A DNA stretch of 64,000 nucleotides from Chryseobacterium mulctrae (GTDB taxonomy: Bacteria; Bacteroidota; Bacteroidia; Flavobacteriales; Weeksellaceae). Each line of letters begins with the position of its first letter. The stretch's first letter is position 1. The DNA lies in the NCBI RefSeq assembly GCF_006175945.1, contig NZ_VAJL01000001.1:4411001-4475000 (forward strand), read 5' to 3'. Of the stretch, positions 9,626 through 17,435 are shown one piece after another. Below the pieces are notes generated by a model. That model saw only the letters and a list, made by a program, of their open reading frames with translations, was not told the origin of the DNA and did not search any database. Position numbers and translations under genes: made by a program.

Positions 9626-9658
9626 AAAGCTACCGAAGGTTTAGTTCAACAGGGTTTT
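9626..9658 (-). repeat. Right inverted repeat of the IS91-type element
   Basis: Reverse complement of the 7164-7197 repeat with a five-base and a one-base variable spacer. Read on the minus strand its first 15 bases are in frame with the interrupted host gene, and the following TAA ends that frame. Confidence 0.7.
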
Positions 9659-9946
9659 AGCAAAATGGAGAGTAGTGTCAAAAGTTATTTTTGTGTATTT
9701 CTCTTCGTCTAAAACTATCGAACTAATTCCAGCACAATAAAAACAGGCATCATAGCCAATCAATTGATCATGGAAATTGTCTAACTGTAAAAAATCACTG
9801 ATGATAAGTTCTTTCAGTTTTGGATGCTTTATACCACAAGACCTACGACTCACGCTTAGTATTTCGGACACTTTAATGTTTTGCAGACATTCAATTAAAA
9901 CGCCTTCCCCCACCATTCCTGTTGTTCCGGTAATTATTATTTTCAC
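9641..9946 (-). pseudogene. NAD(P)-binding epimerase-like gene, N-terminal fragment
   Basis: The first ~98 residues of a Rossmann-fold protein: the dinucleotide-binding motif TGTTGMVGEG at residues 7-16, YDACFYCAGISS near residue 70 and a C-terminal HFAKTLLN, after which an element-derived TAA stops the frame. The continuation LLDLNPNMTF is found at 7129-7100. The original gene therefore sat between the AraC regulator (52 bases upstream) and copA. Without the substrate-binding half this product should be inactive. Confidence 0.88.
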
Positions 9947-9998
9947 TTTGTTGTATTTTGTGTTTTCTTTATTTGGCTTTAAGACTTTGGTCTTTTTA

Positions 9999-10580
9999 TT
10001 AATCTTTAGTATCAGTTTCTTGCACCATATCCAAAGATCTTCTGTTATGAACTTTCAGTTTTTTAAATTCCGTAGGTGTAAATCCTGTAGTGCTTCTAAA
10101 TTGTGATGATAAATGCTGCACACTTTTGTAGCCCAGTTTTCCTGCAATTTCTGTTAAATTGAATTCATTATAAAGAAGGAGTTCTTTTACTTTTTCAATT
10201 TTTTGAAGAATAAAAAACTGCTCAACCGTAATGTTTTCATTTTGTGAAAAGGCTTTTGATAATGAACTGTAATCTTTATGGAGTTCTACACTTAAAAATT
10301 TTGACAGTAAAAAGTTTTCATCAATATCAAGTTTTCCGATTTTAATGATGATTAAGTTTTTAATTTTATCGACTAATTGTTGCGTTGCATCTTTTATTCT
10401 TTCAAAACCTGTTTCCTTTAATCTATTTTCAATGAATTGAATGTCTGCTTTTGAAACTTCACCCTCGGTTTCTACTTCACCTAAACTGATTTGAGTAATT
10501 TTTATATGATGTTCGTTAAAAATATTTGAAACTGCAGCAATGCACCTTCCACAGACCATATTTTTTATGAAAATTTTCAT
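9999..10580 (-). CDS. AraC-type regulator with HMA-like metal-binding N-terminus
   Basis: A 193-residue protein. Residues 1-65 resemble a heavy-metal-associated (HMA) domain, with NMVCGRC supplying the CxxC metal pair at 10-13. Residues 100-185 hold an AraC helix-turn-helix pair, with LTEIAGKLGYKSVQHLSSQFRSTTGFTPTEFK as two recognisable stretches (quoted in part). A metal sensor joined to a DNA-binding module next to a Cu(I) ATPase suggests a copper-responsive regulator; that is inference from architecture and location. It overlaps the thioesterase stop by four bases (ATGA), so the two are co-translated. Confidence 0.88.
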   Translation of the reverse strand: MKIFIKNMVCGRCIAAVSNIFNEHHIKITQISLGEVETEGEVSKADIQFIENRLKETGFERIKDATQQLVDKIKNLIIIKIGKLDIDENFLLSKFLSVELHKDYSSLSKAFSQNENITVEQFFILQKIEKVKELLLYNEFNLTEIAGKLGYKSVQHLSSQFRSTTGFTPTEFKKLKVHNRRSLDMVQETDTKD

Positions 10581-10972
10581 AATGAATTATTGAGTCTGTC
10601 TTTCACAAATTCTACTTTTGTTTTTCCGTGTGCTGCAGGATTTCCGTTTTCATCAAGATTCACCATTACAATTTTATCAACGGTGATGATGGTTTGATGG
10701 GTCATTTTATTTCTTACATCACATTTTAGTGTAAGAGAAGTGGAGCCAAAAGATGAAACTTCAATTCCAATTTCGATAATATCGCCTTGTTTTGCTGAGC
10801 TCACAAAATTTATTTCAGAAATAAACTTGGTAACTACTTTTTTGTTTTCTAACTGAATCACTGCGTATAAGGCTGCTTCTTCATCAATCCATTGTAATAG
10901 TTTTCCTCCGAATAATGATTGGTTTGGGTTAAGGTCTTCTGGTTTTACCCATTTTCGAGTATGATAATTCAT
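10577..10972 (-). CDS. Acyl-CoA thioesterase, hotdog fold
   Basis: A 131-residue single-hotdog protein like the YciA/BACH group: NPNQSLFGGKLLQWIDEEAA near residue 15 is the acyl-CoA thioesterase signature with the catalytic Asp, followed by KFISEINFVSSAKQGD and SLTLKCDVRN. It should hydrolyse acyl-CoA in the cytosol; chain-length preference is not visible. First gene of the minus-strand group that continues into the AraC regulator. A TAAATTTG box at about 10993-11000 on the minus strand is a plausible promoter. Confidence 0.9.
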   Translation of the reverse strand: MNYHTRKWVKPEDLNPNQSLFGGKLLQWIDEEAALYAVIQLENKKVVTKFISEINFVSSAKQGDIIEIGIEVSSFGSTSLTLKCDVRNKMTHQTIITVDKIVMVNLDENGNPAAHGKTKVEFVKDRLNNSL

Positions 10973-11229
10973 TTTATGATTGTTTTCAGTACAAATTTAG
11001 TTTTAAAAAAAAGCTTTTCAAAAGATTATTTAATGAAAAATTCATCATTTTTTTGCGATATTATTACAAGTTTTGAATAGAAGTGAATTAAACCTTTAAA
11101 AAGTTTTGATTTGAAGTTTTTAATTGTATCTTGCACCTGTTTATATTTGGAATCAATATCATGTTCATTATTATGTTGCTTTTCTTTTATATACCAATTT
11201 TATATATTAATTTTTAATTTTTTTTTAAA

Positions 11230-11607
11230 ATGAACATTTTTGTTTCAAACATCAATTACGCAACTAAAGAATATGAGTTGCACGATTTATTCGCAGAATT
11301 TGGCGATGTATCATCAGCTAAAATTGTAACAGACAGAGAGACTGGTCGTTCTAGAGGTTTCGGTTTTATCGAAATGGGTGACGAAGAAGGAGGTCAAGCT
11401 ATTGAGGCTCTTAACCAGAAAGAATTTAACGGAAAAATTCTTAACGTTTCTGAGGCTAAGCCAAGAGAAGAAAAACCAAGAAGAAGTTTTGATAATAACA
11501 GAAGCGGTGGTGGAAGTTATGGTAACAACCGTGGAGGAGGTAACTCTGGAGGTGGTTACGGAAACAACAACCGTGGAGGTAACGGAGGCGGCGGAAGTCG
11601 TTGGTAA
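11230..11607 (+). CDS. RRM RNA-binding protein with glycine-rich tail
   Basis: A 125-residue protein: one RRM domain (1-80) with RNP2 IFVSNI at 2-7 and RNP1 RGFGFIEM near 41-48, then a Lys/Arg linker and a tail of Gly, Asn, Ser and Arg repeats. This layout matches small bacterial RNA-binding proteins related to cold-shock glycine-rich proteins. A likely role is RNA chaperoning or mRNA stability. The upstream region is AT-rich with a TATATTTGG box at about 11142-11150, leaving a ~75-base leader. A strong hairpin terminator follows directly. Confidence 0.95.
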   Translation: MNIFVSNINYATKEYELHDLFAEFGDVSSAKIVTDRETGRSRGFGFIEMGDEEGGQAIEALNQKEFNGKILNVSEAKPREEKPRRSFDNNRSGGGSYGNNRGGGNSGGGYGNNNRGGNGGGGSRW

Positions 11608-11614
11608 AAAATTG

Positions 11615-11640
11615 GAGCGGCTTTTAAGCCGCTTTTTTTA
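11615..11640 (+). terminator. Terminator of the RRM gene
   Basis: AGCGGCTT-TT-AAGCCGCT stem followed by a run of seven T. Confidence 0.92.
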
Positions 11641-11692
11641 TGTCTTTATTTTAAAATTGATGGATAAAAATTAATAGTTTTTATTTAAATAT

Positions 11693-11730
11693 ATGCTTCG
11701 ACTTCGCTCAGCATGACATCTCTAATAATA
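11693..11730 (-). repeat. Dispersed 38-base repeat, copy 2
   Basis: Reverse complement of 2031-2068 with one visible base change. With the partial copy at 11761-11784 it forms a natural inverted pair about 30 bases apart, between the convergent RRM and BlaI-type genes. Confidence 0.8.
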
Positions 11731-11760
11731 ATTGTCTGATCAAAGTTTATTTGAATTTAT

Positions 11761-11784
11761 GTCACGCTGAGCGGAGTCAAAGCG
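11761..11784 (+). repeat. Dispersed repeat, partial copy 3
   Basis: GTCACGCTGAGCGGAGTC followed by AAAGCG: the core of the 38-base repeat with a few substitutions and opposite orientation to copy 2. Confidence 0.7.
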
Positions 11785-11837
11785 TTTTTACAATAAATCT
11801 TTTATTTATTCAACTTCAAAATCCAAAAAACCAACAA

Positions 11838-12311
11838 CTAATTTTCATTCTTTTTCTTCTTCTTTTTCTTATCCTTTCCTTTCTTGTCTTTTTTAGGATT
11901 TAAGATTTCTTCAGCATATTCCAGTTTGGCTTCTTTTACTTTTACAGGTTTTATTTCGATTTTAAGGTCAAAATAAGTTCTAAGATCATTCTGTGAAATC
12001 AAATTTTCACTAAATAAAAACTCCAGAATTTCTTTTCCTGAATCATTAAAGAAATTATGTGAAAGTTCTTTCAATAAAAACTTTTTATAATCATCAAAAG
12101 GTACAATTACTGAGTACTTGAAAATTCTGCCTTCTTTTTCGGTAGACAAATAGCCTTTTTCAACCAGTATTTTCAGGTAAGTTGAAACAGTATTTTGATG
12201 CGGTTTTGGTTCTGCGTGCTGCTCCATAACGTCCTTTAAATAAAAGCTTTGGAGTTTCCAGAATAACTTCATTAAATTTTCTTCGGCAGAAGTAAGATGA
12301 TTTATTTTCAT
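11838..12311 (-). CDS. BlaI/MecI/CopY-type repressor
   Basis: A 157-residue winged-helix protein: residues 5-75 fit the BlaI pattern (LTSAEENLMKLFWKL, then HQNTVSTYLKILVEKGYL, then RIFKYSVIV). The C-terminal part ends in a Lys-rich tail (about the last 18 residues nearly all Lys, Asp and Gly) that could bind nucleic acid. BlaI homologues repress beta-lactamase or metal genes, usually with a BlaR1-type protease partner, which is absent here. It sits 9 bases after the PAP2 gene on the same strand, so the two form one unit. Confidence 0.85.
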   Translation of the reverse strand: MKINHLTSAEENLMKLFWKLQSFYLKDVMEQHAEPKPHQNTVSTYLKILVEKGYLSTEKEGRIFKYSVIVPFDDYKKFLLKELSHNFFNDSGKEILEFLFSENLISQNDLRTYFDLKIEIKPVKVKEAKLEYAEEILNPKKDKKGKDKKKKKKKNEN

Positions 12312-12320
12312 AAAAAATTC

Positions 12321-12923
12321 TTAGTGTTGAAATTGAATATTGCAATAAAGATAAATAAAAGATACCAGAAAAGCTATTCCTGCGCCCATAAATACCTCTT
12401 TTACGGTGTGTCTTTTTAAAATCACTCTTGTAATTCCTACCAAAGCTGCAATTCCGAACCAAAAAATTCCTGCTTTCCAGTCGAATGCATAAAACAATGT
12501 GGCAACAAATATATTGAAAGCAGTATGCATCGAACTTTTAATATATAAATTACTGTATTGAAGCGCAAAAAGCAAGATTAAAATAAAAAGCATGACAAAA
12601 TCAAGAAAACCATTCATAACGTAATGGTAAATTTGATAAGCAATAATGAAGACTGCAATAAAGATATATAAAGATTTTCTCTGTACCCGGTTTGAAACAT
12701 CCATATTGGTATATCTGCCAGTTTTTACATTCCAAACCAACCAGGCAACTACCGGAATAATAACCATTAATAATATCGGAAGAAAATGAGAAGTCGCTTG
12801 TTTAAAGGTGTAATTCTGAAAACTCATATACAGAAAATAGATAAACAGAGAAACCAAAGGATTGAAAAAGTCTGAGATAATTCTTGAAATAATATGTAGT
12901 GCCGAAGTCTTTTTTTCTTCCAT
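12321..12923 (-). CDS. PAP2-superfamily membrane phosphatase
   Basis: A 200-residue protein with about six hydrophobic helices. The PAP2 signature is partly visible: SSMH near residue 131 (motif 2) and TRVILKRHTVKEV near 167-179 (motif 3, Arg and His of the active site); motif 1 is probably around VSNRVQRK. Likely substrates are lipid or isoprenoid phosphates at the inner membrane. Divergent from pdhA across 125 bases. Confidence 0.8.
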   Translation of the reverse strand: MEEKKTSALHIISRIISDFFNPLVSLFIYFLYMSFQNYTFKQATSHFLPILLMVIIPVVAWLVWNVKTGRYTNMDVSNRVQRKSLYIFIAVFIIAYQIYHYVMNGFLDFVMLFILILLFALQYSNLYIKSSMHTAFNIFVATLFYAFDWKAGIFWFGIAALVGITRVILKRHTVKEVFMGAGIAFLVSFIYLYCNIQFQH

Positions 12924-13003
12924 AAATAAGTTTGAAATGTAAATATAACATTATAAGTAAAAAAACAATTGCTGTGCATATAATAAAAACGAAGTTTTTT
13001 TTA

Positions 13004-13011
13004 TATTTTTG
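13004..13011 (+). promoter_or_regulatory. Candidate -7 box for pdhA
   Basis: TATTTTTG matches the Bacteroidota TAnnTTTG element 38 bases before the pdhA start. No convincing -33 TTTG was found. Confidence 0.4.
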
Positions 13012-13048
13012 CTCAACTATTTCATAATAAATAAGCAAAGGCTAACAC

Positions 13049-14050
13049 ATGAAAGAATTTTCTAAAGAGATATACCTGAAGTGGTATGAAGATATGACAA
13101 TGTGGAGAAGGTTTGAAGACAAATGCCGTTCTCTTTATCTAAAACAAAAAATCAGAGGTTTTTTACATTTGTACAACGGTCAGGAAGCTATTCCGGCTGG
13201 TTTTACGCATGCAATGGATTTAACTAAAGATAGTATGATCACTGCTTACAGATGTCACATTCATCCAATGGCAATGGGAGTAGACCCTAAAAGAATCATG
13301 GCAGAACTTTGTGGTAAAGCTACAGGTACTTCCGGAGGTATGGGTGGATCTATGCACATTTTCAGCAAAGAACACCGTTTTTACGGAGGTCATGGTATTG
13401 TAGGAGGACAAATCCCTTTGGGAGCAGGTATTGCTTTTGCAGATAAATTTTTCGACAGAAAAGCTGTAAACATCTGTTTCTTCGGAGACGGTGCTGCAAG
13501 ACAGGGATCTCTTCACGAAACTTTCAACATGGCAATGAACTGGAAACTTCCTGTAGTATTTGTTGTTGAAAACAATCAGTACGCAATGGGAACTTCTGTA
13601 AAAAGAACAGCTAACCACGAAGATATCTATAAATTAGGTTTAGGATACGAAATGCCGTGTCTTGCTGTAGATGCAATGGATCCTGAGAAAGTGGCTGAAG
13701 CTGCTTACGAAGCTATTGAAAGAGCAAGAAGAGGTGACGGACCTACTTTTATCGAAGCTAGAACTTATCGTTTCAGAGGACACTCAATGTCTGATGCAGA
13801 ACCATACAGATCTAAAGAAGAAGTTGCTATTCATAAGAAAGATGATCCAATTGAATTAATCAAAGAAAGAATCTTGGCAAACAACTGGGCAACTGAAGAA
13901 GAATTGGAAACTTTGGATAACAAATCAAGAGATTTTGTAGAAGAATGTATCGAGTTTATGGAAAACTCTCCATATCCTGATGCAGAAAAAGTTTACGAGT
14001 ATGTTTATGCTCAGGAAAACTATCCGTTCTTAGATAAATTAGAAAACTAA
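13049..14050 (+). CDS. pdhA: Pyruvate dehydrogenase E1 component, alpha subunit
   Basis: A 333-residue thiamine-diphosphate-dependent E1 alpha chain. Visible: YRCHIHPMAMGVDP, GGMGGSMHIFSKEHRFYGGHGIVGGQ, and the TPP-binding GDGAARQGSLHE leading to ENNQYAMGTSVKR, plus the phosphorylation-loop region YRFRGHSMSDAEPYRS. It decarboxylates pyruvate and passes the acetyl group to the E2 lipoyl arm. The E2 gene follows 82 bases later, so the two should be one operon; the E1 beta and E3 genes are not in this window. Confidence 0.96.
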   Translation: MKEFSKEIYLKWYEDMTMWRRFEDKCRSLYLKQKIRGFLHLYNGQEAIPAGFTHAMDLTKDSMITAYRCHIHPMAMGVDPKRIMAELCGKATGTSGGMGGSMHIFSKEHRFYGGHGIVGGQIPLGAGIAFADKFFDRKAVNICFFGDGAARQGSLHETFNMAMNWKLPVVFVVENNQYAMGTSVKRTANHEDIYKLGLGYEMPCLAVDAMDPEKVAEAAYEAIERARRGDGPTFIEARTYRFRGHSMSDAEPYRSKEEVAIHKKDDPIELIKERILANNWATEEELETLDNKSRDFVEECIEFMENSPYPDAEKVYEYVYAQENYPFLDKLEN

Positions 14051-14091
14051 AAAATAATAATTAATTTGATATTCGAATTTGAGTTTCCCTA

Positions 14092-14122
14092 ATCTCAAAT
14101 CTCGAATCTCGAATCTCAAATC
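14092..14122 (+). repeat. Short tandem repeat between pdhA and pdhC
   Basis: Four 7-base units: ATCTCAA, ATCTCGA, ATCTCGA, ATCTCAA, then ATC. The preceding TTCGAATTTGAG (about 14073-14084) can pair with part of it, giving a small hairpin in the leader of the E2 gene. Confidence 0.75.
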
Positions 14123-14132
14123 AATATAAATT

Positions 14133-15737
14133 ATGGCAGAAGTGATTACAATGCCACGTCTTTCCGATACAATGACGGAAGGAAAAGTGGCTAAATGGCA
14201 TAAAAAAGTAGGAGATAAGGTAAAAGAAGGAGATATTTTAGCCGAAATCGAAACTGATAAAGCAGTACAGGATTTTGAATCTGAAGTTGAAGGAACTCTT
14301 CTTTATGTAGGTGTTGAAGAAGGTTCAGCTGCTGCAGTAGATTTAGTTTTGGCAATTATCGGAAATGAAGGAGAAGATATTTCAGGATTAACAGGCGGAG
14401 CTGCTGCTCCCAGTGCTGCTTCTGAAGACAAAAAAGAAGAACCAAAAACAGAATCTAATACTACTGCAACTGAAGAAACTTCTGCGGAAGTTCCGGCTGG
14501 AGTAGAAGTGATTACAATGCCAAGACTTTCTGATACAATGACGGAAGGTAAAGTGGCGAAATGGCATAAAAATGTAGGTGATACCGTAAAAGAAGGAGAT
14601 CTTCTTGCTGAAATTGAAACCGATAAAGCTGTTCAGGATTTTGAATCTGAATTTAACGGAATTCTTTTGAAGCAAGGTGTTGAAGAAGGTGGTGCTGCTC
14701 CTGTTGATACCGTTTTGGCTATCATTGGACCAGAAGGAACTGATGTTTCTGCGGTTGGAGCTCCAAAAGCTGCTGCAAAATCTACAGATCAACCAGCTGA
14801 ACAAAAATCTGAAACAAAAACAGAAGAGAGATCGGTTGCATCAACTGCAAATTCTTCTTCAGACAGAGTAGCAATTTCTCCTTTAGCTAAAAAAATGGCT
14901 CAGGAAAAAGGAGTTGATATTAACAGTGTTCAAGGTTCGGGAGAAAACGGAAGAATCGTTAAAAAAGATATTGAAAATTATCAGCCATCTGCAAAACCTG
15001 CTGCTTCAGCTCCGGCCGCAAGTCCAGCTGCACAAGTTGCATTAAGTTTTGTACAAGGTGAAGATACGGAGACTCCAAACTCTCAGGTTAGAAATATCAT
15101 TGCAAAACGTCTTTCTGAAAGTAAATTCTCTGCTCCTCATTATTATCTGATGGTTGAAATCAACATGGATAAAGCGATTGAGGCTAGAAAAGAAATCAAT
15201 TCTTTACCGGATACTAAAATTTCTTTCAACGATATGGTGATTAAAGCGACTGCAGTTGCTTTAAGAAAACATCCGCAGGTAAATTCTAGTTGGGCAGGAG
15301 ATAAGGTAATTCACAGAGGAAATATCAACGTTGGTGTTGCTGTTGCAATTCCTGACGGATTGGTAGTACCTGTTTTGAAGAATACTGACCAAATGAATTA
15401 TACGCAAATTTCTGCTGCTGTAAAAGATATGGCTGGAAGAGCAAAATCTAAAGGTCTTAAAGCTAACGAAATGGAAGGTTCTACATTCTCTATCTCAAAC
15501 TTGGGAATGTTCGGAATTGAAACTTTCACAAGCATCATCAATCAACCTAACGCAGCAATTCTTTCTGTAGGTGCAATTATTGAAAAACCAATCGTTAAAA
15601 ACGGTCAGATTGTAGTAGGTAACATCATGAAGCTTTCATTAGCTTGTGATCACAGAGTTGTAGATGGAGCGACAGGAGCTCAGTTCTTACAAACATTAAA
15701 AACATATTTAGAAAGTCCTTTAACTTTGTTACTGTAA
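14133..15737 (+). CDS. pdhC: Pyruvate dehydrogenase E2, dihydrolipoyl acetyltransferase with two lipoyl domains
   Basis: A 534-residue E2. Two near-identical lipoyl domains (about 1-80 and 128-205), each with ETDKAVQDFES as the lipoyl-Lys site, joined by an Ala/Glu/Lys-rich linker; a peripheral subunit-binding domain (about 247-290, ISPLAKKMAQEKGVDINSVQGS); a Pro/Ala linker; and a catalytic domain with SFNDMVIKATAVAL and the active-site DHRVVDGATGAQF at the C-terminus. It transfers acetyl groups to CoA and forms the core of the complex. The duplicated lipoyl domain is a normal variant. Confidence 0.96.
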   Translation: MAEVITMPRLSDTMTEGKVAKWHKKVGDKVKEGDILAEIETDKAVQDFESEVEGTLLYVGVEEGSAAAVDLVLAIIGNEGEDISGLTGGAAAPSAASEDKKEEPKTESNTTATEETSAEVPAGVEVITMPRLSDTMTEGKVAKWHKNVGDTVKEGDLLAEIETDKAVQDFESEFNGILLKQGVEEGGAAPVDTVLAIIGPEGTDVSAVGAPKAAAKSTDQPAEQKSETKTEERSVASTANSSSDRVAISPLAKKMAQEKGVDINSVQGSGENGRIVKKDIENYQPSAKPAASAPAASPAAQVALSFVQGEDTETPNSQVRNIIAKRLSESKFSAPHYYLMVEINMDKAIEARKEINSLPDTKISFNDMVIKATAVALRKHPQVNSSWAGDKVIHRGNINVGVAVAIPDGLVVPVLKNTDQMNYTQISAAVKDMAGRAKSKGLKANEMEGSTFSISNLGMFGIETFTSIINQPNAAILSVGAIIEKPIVKNGQIVVGNIMKLSLACDHRVVDGATGAQFLQTLKTYLESPLTLLL

Positions 15738-15759
15738 CTTTTTAATATATAAATAATTA

Positions 15760-15787
15760 AAACCTCTCATTTCGAGAGGTTTTTTGT
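15760..15787 (+). terminator. Terminator of the pdhA-pdhC operon
   Basis: AACCTCTC-ATTTC-GAGAGGTT stem followed by T residues. Confidence 0.92.
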
Positions 15788-15832
15788 TTGATAATATTTA
15801 AATTTAAAAATATTAATTGAAAATATTAACCA

Positions 15833-16399
15833 ATGACAGAAAAAGAGAAATGCCAGAACGGTTTATTATATGATGCAAACTATGACTCTGAATTATTAAA
15901 TGACAGAATGGTGTGCAAAGACTTTTGCTTGGAATACAATCAACTTAAAAATTCAGAATTAGAAAAGAGAAAAGAATTAATAAAGAAAATTATTAAAAAT
16001 TCAAAAGAAAATATAACTGTAGAACCTAATTTTTGGTGTGATTACGGATATAATATTGAGCTGGGTGAAAACTTTTATGCGAATCATAATCTAACAATTT
16101 TAGATGGGGCAAAAGTAAAGTTTGGAAATAATATTTTTATTGGACCAAATTGTAGCTTTTACACTGCAGGTCATCCAATTGATGTGAAACAGCGTAATGC
16201 TGGTCTAGAATACGCACATCCTATAACAGTTGGAGATAATGTTTGGTTTGGCGGAAATGTTGTGGTTTTGCCTGGAGTTTCTATTGGAAGTAATTCGGTA
16301 ATCGGAGCGGGAAGTGTAGTGACAAAAGATATTCCGGCTAATGTAATTGCTGTAGGGAATCCATGTAAAGTAATTAAAAATATTGCTGGATCCGAATAA
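15833..16399 (+). CDS. Sugar O-acetyltransferase (LbetaH, maltose/galactoside type)
   Basis: A 188-residue protein. The N-terminal Maa-type helical region (KEKCQNGLLYDANYDSEL) precedes a left-handed beta-helix of hexapeptide repeats; NCSFYTAGHPID carries the catalytic His of the CoA-dependent family, and the end VVTKDIPANVIAVGNPCKVI is typical. It acetylates sugar hydroxyls with acetyl-CoA in the cytosol; the physiological substrate is unclear. Stands alone after the PDH terminator. Confidence 0.93.
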   Translation: MTEKEKCQNGLLYDANYDSELLNDRMVCKDFCLEYNQLKNSELEKRKELIKKIIKNSKENITVEPNFWCDYGYNIELGENFYANHNLTILDGAKVKFGNNIFIGPNCSFYTAGHPIDVKQRNAGLEYAHPITVGDNVWFGGNVVVLPGVSIGSNSVIGAGSVVTKDIPANVIAVGNPCKVIKNIAGSE

Positions 16400-16429
16400 A
16401 ATATATATTTTAGTAAAAAAAATATCTAA

Positions 16430-17275
16430 ATGAAGAGAATTATTATTGGGGTTTTTTCCTTTTTAAGTGTGACGCTTTTAGCTCAGAATCAACGTTTTTC
16501 TTACGAATACAGATTCATTACAGATTCTACTAAAACGAATGAAGTTGGTACAGAAATCATGTATCTGGATGTAGCCAAAAAAGGTTCGAAATTCTATAGC
16601 CAAAAGAAAAGTATAGCTGATTCAATACATCAGGATAGAATAACGAAACAGACAAGAGATTTTACGGGTATTGATTATGGCTTAGTTCCATTTGTTGTCG
16701 AAAAATCTTATCCTGATTTTAAAATAGATTTCTTTAACAATCTGGACATGAATAAATATAAAGTTTCTGATAACAGATCAATGAACTGGAAAATTTTACC
16801 TGAAAAAGAGAAAATTGGCGAGTTTAATGCTCAAAAAGCATCTCTTTATTTTGCAGGCAGAATTTGGACAGCATGGTTTGTCTCTGATATTCCTATTCAG
16901 GACGGACCCTATAAATTTCATGGTTTGCCGGGATTGATTATTAAAATTGAAGATAAAACAAAATCACATTCTTTTGCTTTAAAAGAAATCAAAAAAAGTA
17001 ATTCTAATCAGGAATGGGTAAGTGATAATGAGAAAAAATCTTTTGGAAATACTGTTGTAATTGACCAGGAAAAATACAAAAAGCAAGTCATTGATTCTAG
17101 AAATAACCCTACAAAAGGAATGCGACAAATGTTATCCGGAAACACAAAAGTAATGATGATCGATGAAAATGGAAAACCACTGGATATTGAAAAAATGCTA
17201 CGAGAGCAAGAGAGAGATGCCAAAGCAAATAATGCAAAAAATAATAATTTTTTAGAATTAGATTTACTAAAATGA
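16430..17275 (+). CDS. GLPGLI family secreted protein
   Basis: A 281-residue protein with an N-terminal signal peptide (FLSVTLLAQ) and the diagnostic segment FHGLPGLIIKIED at about residues 164-176, preceded by IWTAWFVSDIPIQDGPYK. GLPGLI proteins are a Bacteroidota-specific secreted family of unknown function. The next gene is convergent and they share a bidirectional hairpin. Confidence 0.92.
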   Translation: MKRIIIGVFSFLSVTLLAQNQRFSYEYRFITDSTKTNEVGTEIMYLDVAKKGSKFYSQKKSIADSIHQDRITKQTRDFTGIDYGLVPFVVEKSYPDFKIDFFNNLDMNKYKVSDNRSMNWKILPEKEKIGEFNAQKASLYFAGRIWTAWFVSDIPIQDGPYKFHGLPGLIIKIEDKTKSHSFALKEIKKSNSNQEWVSDNEKKSFGNTVVIDQEKYKKQVIDSRNNPTKGMRQMLSGNTKVMMIDENGKPLDIEKMLREQERDAKANNAKNNNFLELDLLK

Positions 17276-17315
17276 TAAATTATTAATTTATATATGGAAT
17301 AAGTTAATAAAATAA

Positions 17316-17348
17316 AAACTTGTTGAAATTTTTCAACAAGTTTTTTTA
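17316..17348. terminator. Bidirectional terminator
   Basis: AAACTTGTTGAAA-TT-TTTCAACAAGTTT stem with A and T runs on either side, between convergent genes. Confidence 0.85.
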
Positions 17349-17435
17349 GTTTCTTACTCACATCCTCCAATGACCATTGCTTGGGATAGTTTACAATACA
17401 AAACAAACCTTATAATTATAACAGGCTTGCTTTTT

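Larger units (their letters stand above)
7126..9657 (-). mobile_element. IS91-type element with Y2 transposase and tyrosine recombinase
   Basis: A roughly 2.5-kb element carrying two overlapping minus-strand genes and interrupting a host gene. Imperfect inverted repeats near the ends: 7164-7197 and 9626-9658 share AAAACCCTGTTGAAC, then CTTCGG and AGCTTT at the same spacing. Outside the left repeat a further ~35 bases hold a small stem-loop (GTGC-GAA-GCAC at about 7146-7156) before recognisable host codons resume, so the true left end is uncertain. Another hairpin is at 7242-7263. IS91 elements move by rolling circle and usually lack inverted repeats and target duplications, so the repeats here are noteworthy. 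Codon use in the element looks richer in G and C than that of neighbouring genes. Confidence 0.8.

Noticed and set aside
12321..12923. BlaI-PAP2 pair as a beta-lactamase resistance unit
   Set aside because: There is no beta-lactamase, BlaR1 or penicillin-binding protein gene nearby; the linkage alone does not support resistance.
14092..14122. Possible CRISPR-like repeat
   Set aside because: Units are 7 bases with no spacers; it is a simple tandem repeat, and no cas gene is nearby.
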